A stretch of DNA of 46,996 bases from a virus, in IMG/VR virus record IMGVR_UViG_3300042882_000414, positions 1-46,996 of that record, one strand, 5' to 3'. Below the pieces are notes generated by a model. That model saw nothing but the letters and a program-made list of their open reading frames with translations. It made no database searches and was not told the origin of the DNA. Positions 29,046 through 36,901 of this stretch are shown piece after piece (position 1 is the first letter of the stretch; every line of letters starts with the position of its first letter). The position numbers were made by a program, and so were the translations under genes.

Positions 29046-29078
29046 ATGCTTTGTGAAATATTGGAGGTAGAGGAATGA
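29046..29078 (+). CDS. Possible 10-aa leader peptide
   Basis: A good ribosome site (AGGAAAG) precedes ATG CTT TGT..., a frame of ten codons ending in TGA that overlaps the next ATG as ATGA. It encodes MLCEILEVEE. It may couple translation to the next gene. Very short frames arise by chance; the ribosome site and overlap are the reasons to note it. Confidence 0.4.
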   Translation: MLCEILEVEE

Positions 29079-29515
29079 GATGCCCTATATGCGGGAGTAA
29101 AGAATGCTGCGGCGGTGAAATAACTGAGAAAGTTGACCGGCAGCTAAACGCATACAAGACGCTGGTTGATAGCCTGGAAAATCGGATTAGCTCTCATAGA
29201 GGGCGTCAGAAGCAATATGAAGAAGCCGTAACCACGCTCGCGTCTGAACGCGAGTGCAACGCTATACTGACCAAAGCACTTGGAACGGAGTCTCCTACCA
29301 CTAAATTGACCGTGAACGCTGGAGAGCTACCGGCTGGCATTTTCTCCAGCGCCGGTATAACACCCCACACTTTCGTTACATTCGGGAAACAGGATAATCA
29401 AGAGATCATGAGGCTGGACAAAGATGGAATGGTATTTATGGGTGAGCGCATCACAGACGCGGGTGAAGCCTACGCAGCGTGGATGAAAACGATGGCAATG
29501 ATGCAGGGGAAATAA
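29075..29515 (+). CDS. Zinc-ribbon protein of unknown function, 146 aa
   Basis: A protein of 146 aa. It starts RCPICGSKECCGG, a metal-binding CxxC...CC knuckle, followed by a helical part (VDRQLNAYKTLVDSLENRIS) and a C-terminal beta/helix part (EIMRLDKDGMVFMGERITD, AYAAWMKTMAMMQ). The last part is reminiscent of small early phage proteins. GGAGG lies nine bases before the start. No function assigned. Confidence 0.65.
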   Translation: MRCPICGSKECCGGEITEKVDRQLNAYKTLVDSLENRISSHRGRQKQYEEAVTTLASERECNAILTKALGTESPTTKLTVNAGELPAGIFSSAGITPHTFVTFGKQDNQEIMRLDKDGMVFMGERITDAGEAYAAWMKTMAMMQGK

Positions 29516-29517
29516 AT

Positions 29518-29688
29518 ATGGAAGCTACGATGTCTTTTGTGGCTGGATTTATATTGGGCGTTACAGTGGCCATTGTAGGTGGCATCAAAATAGGTGAAAG
29601 CTCACTCTATAGACAATACTCCTGCACAGAATCCGCCATCGTCAACGGGGTGACTGAGTGTATTGAGTACAGGAGAAAAGAGAAATGA
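29518..29688 (+). CDS. Small membrane protein, 56 aa
   Basis: A 56-aa frame starting two bases after the preceding stop. One Gly-rich membrane helix (FVAGFILGVTVAIVGGIKIG, about 7-26) is followed by a tail with two cysteines (SCTESAIVNGVTECIEY). Its stop overlaps the next ATG as ATGA. Function unknown; a tiny inner-membrane protein of the early operon. Confidence 0.6.
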   Translation: MEATMSFVAGFILGVTVAIVGGIKIGESSLYRQYSCTESAIVNGVTECIEYRRKEK

Positions 29689-30017
29689 GAGCGTTCCACT
29701 TAGAGGCAGCACTAGCCGGACATCCGGTACAAACCCGTGACGGACGGCCTGTGACGCAGTTGGTGAAGTTTGACCTTGGCCTTTGCGAGATAGTCGCTGG
29801 AGTATTGGAGGGGGATGTGCATCACTGGAAGTTGGACGGCACGTTTAATAACTATAGCAGCGCGTCTGACCTTTTTATGGCCCCCATCAAAAAGACCGGG
29901 TGGGTTGCGAGGTATTCTGATGGTATGACTAGCCCTTGGGTGAGAGAAACGGAAGAGACAATAAGAGACGCTCATCCAGGCGCACTCAGCTACCACCAGA
30001 TCGAGTGGGAGGATTGA
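29685..30017 (+). CDS. Phage protein, 110 aa
   Basis: A protein of 110 aa starting FHLEAALAGHPVQTRDGRPV, a pattern shared by many phage proteins of unknown role (LEAA..G.PV.TRDGR). The middle has beta strands (FDLGLCEIVAGVLEGDVHHW). It may bind a small ligand or another protein. Coupled to the membrane protein by ATGA. Confidence 0.7.
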   Translation: MRAFHLEAALAGHPVQTRDGRPVTQLVKFDLGLCEIVAGVLEGDVHHWKLDGTFNNYSSASDLFMAPIKKTGWVARYSDGMTSPWVRETEETIRDAHPGALSYHQIEWED

Positions 30018-30019
30018 CA

Positions 30020-30220
30020 ATGAACAATAAAATTGACTGCTCGGCCCCCATAATTACGCGTGGCAAGCTTTTTCAACCGACGCCAATACTCAGATTCGTT
30101 GAACGCTTGGTTCCGAGAGGTGAGCACACTGATATAAAGGTTAGAGTCCTCCAGCAGCTATGGGCTGACATGAATTCACAAGAATCAGAGTGGCGAGATG
30201 TGCCGCTTGAGGAGGAATAA
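30020..30220 (+). CDS. Hypothetical protein, 66 aa
   Basis: A protein of 66 aa with a mixed start (KIDCSAPIITRGKLFQPTPI) and an amphipathic helix (DIKVRVLQQLWADMNSQE). It starts two bases after the preceding stop and its own stop shares one base with the next ATG. No motif recognised. Confidence 0.55.
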   Translation: MNNKIDCSAPIITRGKLFQPTPILRFVERLVPRGEHTDIKVRVLQQLWADMNSQESEWRDVPLEEE

Positions 30221-30489
30221 TGGATTTTCATAAAACCTACGGCATGGGCGGTTTGATGATAACTGCCGCATTTCGGTACTGCCTTGGCAGGCGCACCTAC
30301 ATAGCTGGAGAATGTGTTGATTGGATACTCGCCAACTGGAACGACTGGCCGGAAAACGTGCAGACAATCATCCAACGAGACTTAGAGCAGGAGTTCGAGA
30401 GAGCCGAGCAGAATCCAGACTGGAATCCGCTCGGCGATGACTGCGACAAACGGGAATGGGAAAAGGTGAGAGCGTTGTGGAGAAAATAA
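30220..30489 (+). CDS. Hypothetical protein, 89 aa
   Basis: A protein of 89 aa with GGAGG before its ATG. The segment ITAAFRYCLGRRTYIAGECV, then DWILANWNDWPENVQTIIQR, is a pattern found in phage proteins of unknown function. The C-terminal helix is acidic with Trp (DKREWEKVRALWRK). Could be an accessory of the excision genes downstream. Confidence 0.68.
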   Translation: MDFHKTYGMGGLMITAAFRYCLGRRTYIAGECVDWILANWNDWPENVQTIIQRDLEQEFERAEQNPDWNPLGDDCDKREWEKVRALWRK

Positions 30490-30639
30490 ATGACCACTGA
30501 AGAAAAGTTGGAATACCTGATCGAGAAAATCCGCGTGATGAACCAAGCGGTCGATAACGCAATGCCCAGTGAAGTGCTGCTGGAACTGCGGCGGACTCAG
30601 CAAACGATAGAGGGCTGGGACAATGCGCCTGCTGAATGA
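30490..30639 (+). CDS. Small helical protein, 49 aa
   Basis: A 49-aa frame starting one base after the preceding stop. It is a helical, acidic product (EKLEYLIEKIRVMNQAVD; EVLLELRRTQQTIEGW). It overlaps the next gene by 17 bases. Support comes from spacing and composition. Confidence 0.58.
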   Translation: MTTEEKLEYLIEKIRVMNQAVDNAMPSEVLLELRRTQQTIEGWDNAPAE

Positions 30640-30835
30640 CGTGTCCCGCTGCCTTGGCTCACTGGAAGAGTCGGGAATCTACCGAATCTGCGACCGCCGC
30701 CAATCCTGCGCCCGGTATGTGCAGAGGAATGCCGGTGGGGAACGAACGCCGATCACCAACATGATTTGCCGGGATGGAATTGATTTGTATATACAGGAGG
30801 AGCCGAATGGAACCGTTCTTTCTGACGGATATTGA
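30623..30835 (+). CDS. Small phage protein with paired cysteines, 70 aa
   Basis: A protein of 70 aa. The start RLLNDVSRCLG and the following ICDRRQSCARY, then RTPITNMICRDG, form a pattern familiar from phage proteins encoded near integrases. The cysteines suggest a metal site. It overlaps the DUF4224 gene by 29 bases. Confidence 0.65.
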   Translation: MRLLNDVSRCLGSLEESGIYRICDRRQSCARYVQRNAGGERTPITNMICRDGIDLYIQEEPNGTVLSDGY

Positions 30836-31013
30836 GGTGGCCCAGCTAACCGGCCTGAAGCGCAAAAGCGCCCAGGTTAAGTGGCTACGCGGTTCCGGCA
30901 TTCCGTTTCGGGAGAATGCCGCTGGTCGCCCGATTATTTGCCGGTCGGCTCTTGATGGCGGCAAGCCACAGCCGATATCATCCAGTGAGTGGTCGCCTGC
31001 GGTGTTGAGGTAA
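30807..31013 (+). CDS. DUF4224 protein, probable excisionase partner
   Basis: A protein of 68 aa matching DUF4224: FFLTDIEVAQLTGLKRKSAQ, then KWLRGSGIPFRENAAGRPII. Genes of this family lie immediately upstream of phage integrases and may act as directionality factors. The helix-turn-helix-like first half fits DNA binding. AGGAGG lies before the ATG at 30807; the open frame upstream is ignored. Confidence 0.85.
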   Translation: MEPFFLTDIEVAQLTGLKRKSAQVKWLRGSGIPFRENAAGRPIICRSALDGGKPQPISSSEWSPAVLR

Positions 31014-31016
31014 ACG

Positions 31017-32063
31017 ATGGGACGCAAGCCAAGCAAGAAAGCCAAGAATCTGCCGCCACGGATGCGGGCCAGGGCCAAGGCTGGAGGTGTCCTTTGGTAT
31101 TACTACGACTGCGGCGGCAAGCCACGCAAGGAAATCCCGCTAGGCAATGACTATGTGACCGCCATCCAGAAGTGGGTCGAACTGGAAGCCGCGCCCAAGT
31201 CTGTAGCGGATTCTATGAAGACATTCCCCGCCCTCTGGAACCGCTACGTCCGTGACGAACTCGACAAGCTATCCGCCGCCACCATTCGCACCCATCGCAG
31301 CGATATTAAGCATCTGCTGACGTTCTTTGGCGATCCGCCGGCACCGATTGAGCAAATCAGGCCGCTGCATATCCGCCAGTTCCTGGACTGGATGAAGGAC
31401 AAGAAGACCACTGGCAACCGCTGCAAGCGCTTATTTTCCAACCTCTGGAACCACGCCCGCGCCTGGGGCTGGACTGATTTAGAGAATCCATGCGTCGGCA
31501 TTACCGGCCATGCCACCGGGTCGCGTGATGTCTATGTCACCGATGCCGTCTATCAAGCCGTTTGGGAATGCGCCACGCCACCGATTCAGGATGCAATGGA
31601 TCTTGCCTACCTGACCGGCCAGCGCCCTGCCGACGTGCTGAAAATGAGCGAGCGGGACATTGCTGACAACAGCCTACCCATCAAACAGCAAAAGACCGGC
31701 GCAAGGGTCCGCATCCGCATCCAGGGCGAACTGGAAGCGCTTATCAAGCGCATCAAGGCTCGAAAGAAAGGCTACAAGGTTTGGGTAACGGCATTGCTGG
31801 TTCAGATGAATGGCAAGCCGCTGACACCAATGACGCTGCGGAATGGTTTTGTTGCTGCAAGAGACGCCGCCGCAGAAAACAACCCAGACCTTGCAGAAAG
31901 CATTCGCGCGTTCTGGTTTTACGATTTGCGAGCCAAAGCCGCCGATGACGTGGCTGAAATATCAGGCGAATCCGCCGCCCAACAACTCCTCGGACACACC
32001 GATGGAAGGACCACCGCGAAGCACTATTTAAGGCGTGGGAAGCTGGTTGACCCGACCCGCTGA
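31017..32063 (+). CDS. int: Tyrosine integrase
   Basis: A protein of 348 aa. A basic arm-binding N-terminus is followed by a core-binding domain (about 65-160, AATIRTHRSDIKHLLTFFGD) and a catalytic domain with Arg203 (TGQRPAD), the box II variant Y302-D-L-R305 (His replaced by Tyr), His327 (LLGHTDGR) and the nucleophile Tyr337 (TAKHYLR). It joins attP to the host tRNA-Gly attB. It lies last in the early operon and 75 bases from the attP core. Phages with DUF4224 usually have this integrase type. Confidence 0.94.
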   Translation: MGRKPSKKAKNLPPRMRARAKAGGVLWYYYDCGGKPRKEIPLGNDYVTAIQKWVELEAAPKSVADSMKTFPALWNRYVRDELDKLSAATIRTHRSDIKHLLTFFGDPPAPIEQIRPLHIRQFLDWMKDKKTTGNRCKRLFSNLWNHARAWGWTDLENPCVGITGHATGSRDVYVTDAVYQAVWECATPPIQDAMDLAYLTGQRPADVLKMSERDIADNSLPIKQQKTGARVRIRIQGELEALIKRIKARKKGYKVWVTALLVQMNGKPLTPMTLRNGFVAARDAAAENNPDLAESIRAFWFYDLRAKAADDVAEISGESAAQQLLGHTDGRTTAKHYLRRGKLVDPTR

Positions 32064-32073
32064 AGGTGCAAAC

Positions 32074-32300
32074 GCGGACCAGAGCGCGGACCAAAGACGA
32101 CAATCATTCTCGAAAGGCCCTGCAAGCCGCGTAAATGCTGGAGCGGGTGATGGGAATCGAACCCACGCTATCGGCTTGGGAAGCCTACCCGAAAATCCCT
32201 ACACGACGCGGCTTTGATCGCTGTTTCTGGTCCGCAACCGTACCAATTTGAAACCCGTACACATGGCGTCATTGTTGAAGGGCTAAATTAGACGCGGACC
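32074..32300. repeat. Probable integrase arm-type sites (GCGGACC)
   Basis: GCGGACC occurs at 32074 and 32086 (direct), at 32229 as the inverse GGTCCGC, and at 32294 (direct). Three of the four read GCGGACCA. Two lie on one side and two on the other side of the attP core, as expected for the arm sites bound by the integrase N-terminal domain. The spacing of the first pair is 12 bp. Confidence 0.65.
32124..32214 (-). other. attP: tRNA-Gly(CCC) 3' half as core
   Basis: The minus strand of 32139-32185 reads as the 3' half of tRNA-Gly: anticodon arm with loop TTCCCAA (anticodon CCC), variable loop, T arm with GGTTCGATTCC, acceptor CACCCGC and TCCA. The 5' half is absent, so it is not a tRNA gene. 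Flanking it are inverted 9-mers AAGCCGCGT (32124) and ACGCGGCTT (32206). Integration would rebuild the host tRNA. It is next to int, as usual. Confidence 0.9.
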
Positions 32301-32335
32301 GGAAGAGGAGCGATCTGGCCGCGCAAATGCGGTGA

Positions 32336-32518
32336 TTATTCGGCCTTCGGATACTTTTCCTTGACCGCCATGCAAGCATCCACCCATCCCTGCAACTCAG
32401 CAGGGACGTTATCCGGGTCTGAGGCGAAGTGGCGGAAAAGCGCATCAAGCTGATCGCCAACTGGCGGATAGGCTTCCTTCCTTGCCTCGCAATAATCTCT
32501 GACATGTCGAATCTTCAT
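32336..32518 (-). CDS. Small tail-end protein, 60 aa (XkdW-like)
   Basis: A protein of 60 aa: YPPVGDQLDALFRHFASDP, ending WVDACMAVKEKYPKAE. This YPxxGDQLDAL...VKxKYPK pattern is common among small phage proteins encoded beside tail fibre genes. The role is unclear, possibly assembly. The ATG at 32518 overlaps the preceding stop as ATGA. Last gene of the tail operon before attP. Confidence 0.72.
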   Translation of the reverse strand: MKIRHVRDYCEARKEAYPPVGDQLDALFRHFASDPDNVPAELQGWVDACMAVKEKYPKAE

Positions 32519-32877
32519 GGCACGACCACCTCCCCCTCCCAATCCTTATACGGCCAGCACTCCACCCGCAGGCTGTAGCTGCCGGGTAGCGGAAACTCAA
32601 GCTCGACCTCGCCTTCGGCAGGGTAACTTACCCCGTTAATCCACAATGTTGACCCGTTAGGAACTTCGAACAGGGTAAGGTCGGTGCGCGTAACGGGGGA
32701 AGCTGGGCGTTCGGTTGGTTGGCCGTTGAGGATGTAGTGAGTCCTGGCATCCCATCTGCCGACAGCATAACCAATACCTTCGCGGGCATTCAACTCCAAA
32801 CCTTCTAGGGTTGAGTAACCCCATGACATGCCAAGCTGTCCGGTTGCTGGGTCATACTCTGTTACTACATAGCTCAT
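32515..32877 (-). CDS. Tail fibre-associated protein, 120 aa
   Basis: A beta-rich protein of 120 aa (YVVTEYDPATGQLGMSWGYS; GEVELEFPLPGSYSLRVECW). It is placed after the large tail fibre gene and coupled to it by ATGA, like many small fibre chaperones or tip proteins. It may be a fibre assembly factor or a surface component. No family recognised with certainty. Confidence 0.6.
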   Translation of the reverse strand: MSYVVTEYDPATGQLGMSWGYSTLEGLELNAREGIGYAVGRWDARTHYILNGQPTERPASPVTRTDLTLFEVPNGSTLWINGVSYPAEGEVELEFPLPGSYSLRVECWPYKDWEGEVVVP

Positions 32878-35800
32878 CGTTTTAACTCAAAAATAGCAGC
32901 CGACAATGTTCTATAGAACCCGCCTGAAAAATCTCTGTAATACAACACATCAACATAGTAGGTAAATGCACTGGTAGGTGCAGATTCGTCGCACCAAGAT
33001 AGCGTGAGCGTGTTAAGCACTGAATTGTAGGCTGAAGTCAATAATGTTAAGCCGTCTCTGCGTAGTCTTAGATTGAGATATACAGGGCTTAATAGAGACC
33101 CGCCATCAGCAACCCAAAACACCTGCGTGAATACCTTCCCCCTGTTGCTGTTGGCTGGAATGGTCACCGCAAAAGAATTTATCCAGGTGCTGTTTGCTGG
33201 ATTCACAAAGCCTGGTTGTGCGGAGCCTGATACAGAATAACTGACTGCGCCTGCCGCCAAATTGGCGGTATCAACGCCGCCAATCGTGATCTTGCCGCCA
33301 GAAATGCTGTTGGCGGATATTCGGTCAACCGACAAGGTGCCGCCGGTAATGTTCGTCGCATTCAGGTTAGTGACGGTGACATTGTTGCCGTTTAGGGTGC
33401 CGGTCGTGATACTCCCGGCATTCAGATTGGTGACATTGACCAGACTGGCGTTCAGCGTCCCTGCCGTGATCTTGTCTGCCGACAGGTTCGGGATATTCGC
33501 CGCTGTCCAAGTACCCAAAAAGGTCGTCGTGGCTCTCAGCGTCCCGTTGACCGTGACGTTGTTGAATACGGCGCTGCCATCACCCAGAATCTGCCAGCCT
33601 GCCGAGGCGCTGTAGTTGCTGGACCTTAATACCGAGGTTGCGCCATTCATAATCAGCGTCTGAGCGCCGATGGTGCCGCCTGTGATCTTGTCGGCGGTCA
33701 GACTTGCTATCTTGGCGCTGGTGATTGTTGCGCTGGCAATGTTCGCATCAGTAATCGTTGCGCTGGCAATCTTTGCCCCGGTGATTGAGGCGTTCTGTAT
33801 GGCTGCGTTATTGATGAAGGTCGTATTGGTCCCAGTATCGACATAGAACGGAATCAGCGTCGATGCGCCCGGTTTTCCAATCGCAAACTTGTCGGCGTTG
33901 ATGAGGAAGCCGCTGGCCCCTGCCCCATCGTTATATAGCCCAAACCCAGCGGCATACCCATTCACATCCAGCTTGACGCTGTACTGGGCCTTCAGCGATC
34001 CGGTATCCGTCGCCAGCGTCGAGAGGTTAGTCTCCACCGAGGCCGTGCCGTTGGCATTGGTCACGCTGACCTGCTTGACGGCTGTAGCAAACGGCTGGTC
34101 GGTCCATGTGCCGCCCGCTGCCAGACACAAGGCCCGCGTGGTGTTGATGCCTGGGCTAATCGAACAAAAGCCGACCTTGGCCTCTTCCTTATTTGCGACA
34201 CTGGCTTGCAGGGTGGTGATGCGCGTGTCCGTCGTCTCTACCCAGGCGCTGCCTGAGTATCGATAGGGCTTGTTGCCGTCGTCGGTGTCAAACCACAAGT
34301 CGCCCGTCACCATGCCGGTGGTCGGTGCGGCGGTCTGATAATAGGTGCGCGTCTTGCTGGCGGCCGCCGAAATGCTGTTGATGCGCTGCGCCGCCGCCCC
34401 GGTCGGAGAAGCCGTGGCGCTGCGAATGTCCAAGATTTCGGCCCAGCTATCGGCTAAGCGGGTGTCACTGGTTTCAACCCACGCGCTACCGCTCCAGCGG
34501 TATGGTTTGTTCCCTTGATCCGTGCGGAATAGCAGGTCATTAGTCTTCAGCGTGTAGGACGCATCGGATACCGGGTTAGTGGCCAAGTAAAAGACGCGAT
34601 TCTTGTTGTCAGATAGTACCCGGACCACCTCAAGCTGGGCATAACTGGCTCCCGGCGCATTCCGGCCCACGCCCATCCAGTCAATGCTGAACGTGTCGCC
34701 CGAGCCGGTCCCCAGTTGCAGGCGAATGCCCGTGATCGTGTTGCCGATGTAATTCGCCTCGGCGGACATGTCCCAATCGGCTTCAACATAGTTTGAGCTG
34801 ATGTTGGTCGGCAGGGTGATGGTCTTGGTGCCACTGCTGCTGGCCCCGTAGTAATAGGTCAGCGTTCCGGTCCAGCCGGTGCCTGCCGTGCGCTTCACCC
34901 GCATCCGAATCAACTGGTACGCCGCGCCGTCAATGGCGAGGGTGCTGGTACGGAAAAAAGGCGTTGCGCCGGTGCCCGTCACGGTCAGATAGCCGCCCGA
35001 TACGGCCAGCGTGCAGCCGCCATTGGTCCAGCCGGTAATATCGGCACTGGTGTCGAAATACCAGATTTGCTTACCGTCGAATTGGCCGTTACCCACCGCG
35101 ACTTGATTGATCTGCTGCACTAATCCGGTGTACTGGTCAGCCAGTCTCTTGTTGACGCTGCCGTCCAGAGATGACGCGCCGTCAATGAGGTTGATCCGGC
35201 TCTGTAGGTCTGAGTACAGCTTGATAGTGGGGATGCCGTAGTCTGGCCAGTATTCAGGCTTTTCTGCCGCACCAAAGCCCCAAGGGGAGTAAAACGGCGA
35301 CGGGTCAGATTCGCGCCCGATCTGCTCTTCAAGCATGAGTCCGTCAAAGTCCAGTGCCACCGCTGTCGTGTCCAGAGACAGGCCGATCCGCGCTTCGGTA
35401 GCCGCATCTGCCGTGAGGTCAAATACGCCCGATAGCCGCTGCCAAGACGTACTGCCATCGGTGGTGCCGCTGACCGTATAGGTCGCCGTGGCCGTCGTCA
35501 GGCGGATGCTGGCGGTTCGGGCCACCGCCGTGCTGGGCTTGACGAACCACGACATGATCCACTTGCGGTTTGCCGTCAGCAAAATGTTGAACTGCCCGCT
35601 GGCCGATAGCCACGCCACGCCGCCCGCTGACGAGAGCGTGACGCGAGCGCACTTCTCGCCGTGGATGCGATTGGTCTGCTGACTGATGGTCGCATTGGTG
35701 GTGTGCGTCGGCGGCAATCCGGCGGGCCACTCAAAGCTGGCATAGTCATTCGGTAGGATGTTGATGCCCCGTCCGGCCCCGTCATCCGGCGCGGGTGATT

Positions 35801-35987
35801 CGGGATCGCCGGTTTGAAGGCTGGGATGCCATGCCGAGGTCAAGCTGCCCTTATCGACATCACGCCACCAGTTCACCCGGTTGGCGGTGGTGTCGGTCGG
35901 CTGGCTGGAAATCAGCGTATAGCCCGACCCTGGATTGCTGGCATGTTCTTGGACAAAGCCGGTTGCGGTTTCTCGATAGAGGCTCAT
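32874..35987 (-). CDS. Tail fibre / host-specificity protein
   Basis: A protein of 1037 aa. The first 250 residues include a carbohydrate-binding-like jelly roll (NRKWIMSWFVKPSTAVARTA). Repeated GDLWFDTDDGNKPYRYSGSA W-type segments follow in the middle. A shaft of repeats (ITGAKIASATITDANIASAT; NLNAGSITTGTLNGNN) leads to a C-terminal globular end. This is the domain style of lambda J C-terminal parts and central tail fibres. The ATG at 35987 overlaps the preceding small gene as ATGA; the open frame upstream is ignored. It is the probable receptor-binding protein. Confidence 0.85.
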   Translation of the reverse strand: MSLYRETATGFVQEHASNPGSGYTLISSQPTDTTANRVNWWRDVDKGSLTSAWHPSLQTGDPESPAPDDGAGRGINILPNDYASFEWPAGLPPTHTTNATISQQTNRIHGEKCARVTLSSAGGVAWLSASGQFNILLTANRKWIMSWFVKPSTAVARTASIRLTTATATYTVSGTTDGSTSWQRLSGVFDLTADAATEARIGLSLDTTAVALDFDGLMLEEQIGRESDPSPFYSPWGFGAAEKPEYWPDYGIPTIKLYSDLQSRINLIDGASSLDGSVNKRLADQYTGLVQQINQVAVGNGQFDGKQIWYFDTSADITGWTNGGCTLAVSGGYLTVTGTGATPFFRTSTLAIDGAAYQLIRMRVKRTAGTGWTGTLTYYYGASSSGTKTITLPTNISSNYVEADWDMSAEANYIGNTITGIRLQLGTGSGDTFSIDWMGVGRNAPGASYAQLEVVRVLSDNKNRVFYLATNPVSDASYTLKTNDLLFRTDQGNKPYRWSGSAWVETSDTRLADSWAEILDIRSATASPTGAAAQRINSISAAASKTRTYYQTAAPTTGMVTGDLWFDTDDGNKPYRYSGSAWVETTDTRITTLQASVANKEEAKVGFCSISPGINTTRALCLAAGGTWTDQPFATAVKQVSVTNANGTASVETNLSTLATDTGSLKAQYSVKLDVNGYAAGFGLYNDGAGASGFLINADKFAIGKPGASTLIPFYVDTGTNTTFINNAAIQNASITGAKIASATITDANIASATITSAKIASLTADKITGGTIGAQTLIMNGATSVLRSSNYSASAGWQILGDGSAVFNNVTVNGTLRATTTFLGTWTAANIPNLSADKITAGTLNASLVNVTNLNAGSITTGTLNGNNVTVTNLNATNITGGTLSVDRISANSISGGKITIGGVDTANLAAGAVSYSVSGSAQPGFVNPANSTWINSFAVTIPANSNRGKVFTQVFWVADGGSLLSPVYLNLRLRRDGLTLLTSAYNSVLNTLTLSWCDESAPTSAFTYYVDVLYYRDFSGGFYRTLSAAIFELKR

Positions 35988-36136
35988 GGCTTCACACACT
36001 CCATCCAGAACAAGCCTCGGACGTACTGCCCGCCGATATCGCGGCACTCAATGTAGCCAATTCCCAAATAAACCCACAGGAATACGACACTGCAAAGTAA
36101 AAGGGTGATTCGGATGTATATAAAGCGCGTACTCAT
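35984..36136 (-). CDS. Small membrane protein, 50 aa, within tail genes
   Basis: A 50-aa frame joined to both neighbours by ATGA. An N-terminal membrane helix (YIRITLLLCSVVFLWVYLGI) is followed by YIECRDIGGQYVRGLFWMEC, with two cysteines. The CR..GG.YVRGLFW.EC pattern is one I associate with small proteins at this position in other siphophages. It may be an exclusion or tail-tip accessory protein; this is not established. Confidence 0.65.
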   Translation of the reverse strand: MSTRFIYIRITLLLCSVVFLWVYLGIGYIECRDIGGQYVRGLFWMECVKP

Positions 36137-36900
36137 AGCACCTCCGCCACTTCCAACGCCGCTGAGTTTCTTAGCGGATAGGGATACTCAATCGAACTGA
36201 GCGAACGCATCCGACCGAGGAAGTTGCGCTGATCGCGAAAGGTGAGGTCCGCATCATCCGCGATCAGATAGACCTCGCGGCTGACATCCTGCTGCCGCAA
36301 CATGACCAGCAACATGCGGTAGGCTTCGGTGTTACTCAGCCAAGATAGCTGCCCGCGCCAGATGCGGCGATTGGGCCGCTCATCGAAGTATTCCGGTCCC
36401 GCCAGCGACTGCTGGACGACCGTCTGCGATTCCAGCTCCAGCGTCTCTCCGAAGTCATTGGTCACGGTCGGCATAAACCGCCAGCCGATAAAGAGGCGGG
36501 AGAGTTCCACGTAGCCCGCCGTGTTGCCGGTATCGCTGATGCTGATGCGCCAGTAGCGGGCATTAACGGCGGTGAAGTGCTTGGCATAATCCGTGGCGCT
36601 GTAGACCGTCTCGGCGGTCGAGTCATACAGCGTCGGACTCATGCCGGAATTGCTGGCCCCTTGGATACGCACGGTGGCCGTCGCAGACAGGTTATGGCCG
36701 ACCAGTGCTATCACGCCGATACTCTGCGCCGTGCCGAGATCAAGGTTGATGACGGTGCTTGCCGCCAGCGCGTTGCTGCTGCGGGTCTTCTGATAGAGGT
36801 AGCGCGTCTTCAGATTCGCCAGCGGATAACTGGCATTCCAGGTGCCGCCTGACAAGGTAGAGACATCGGTCTGATTTGCGTAGCCCAACACTAATGACAT
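36133..36900 (-). CDS. Tail tip protein with discoidin-like fold
   Basis: A protein of 255 aa. The first 140 residues are beta-rich (TVINLDLGTAQSIGVIALVG; ARYWRISISDTGNTAGYVEL), typical of F5/8 discoidin-like domains that bind carbohydrate. The C-terminal half (FGETLELESQTVVQQSLAGP, REVYLIADDADLTF) is like distal tail proteins. It lies between the tail hub and the fibre gene, fitting a tail-tip component. Coupled to the membrane peptide. Confidence 0.72.
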   Translation of the reverse strand: MSLVLGYANQTDVSTLSGGTWNASYPLANLKTRYLYQKTRSSNALAASTVINLDLGTAQSIGVIALVGHNLSATATVRIQGASNSGMSPTLYDSTAETVYSATDYAKHFTAVNARYWRISISDTGNTAGYVELSRLFIGWRFMPTVTNDFGETLELESQTVVQQSLAGPEYFDERPNRRIWRGQLSWLSNTEAYRMLLVMLRQQDVSREVYLIADDADLTFRDQRNFLGRMRSLSSIEYPYPLRNSAALEVAEVL

Positions 36901-36901
36901 A

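Noticed and set aside
32139-32215. A tRNA-Gly gene on the minus strand
   Set aside because: Only the 3' half matches. The 5' acceptor and D arm are missing, so it is an integration core and not a functional tRNA.
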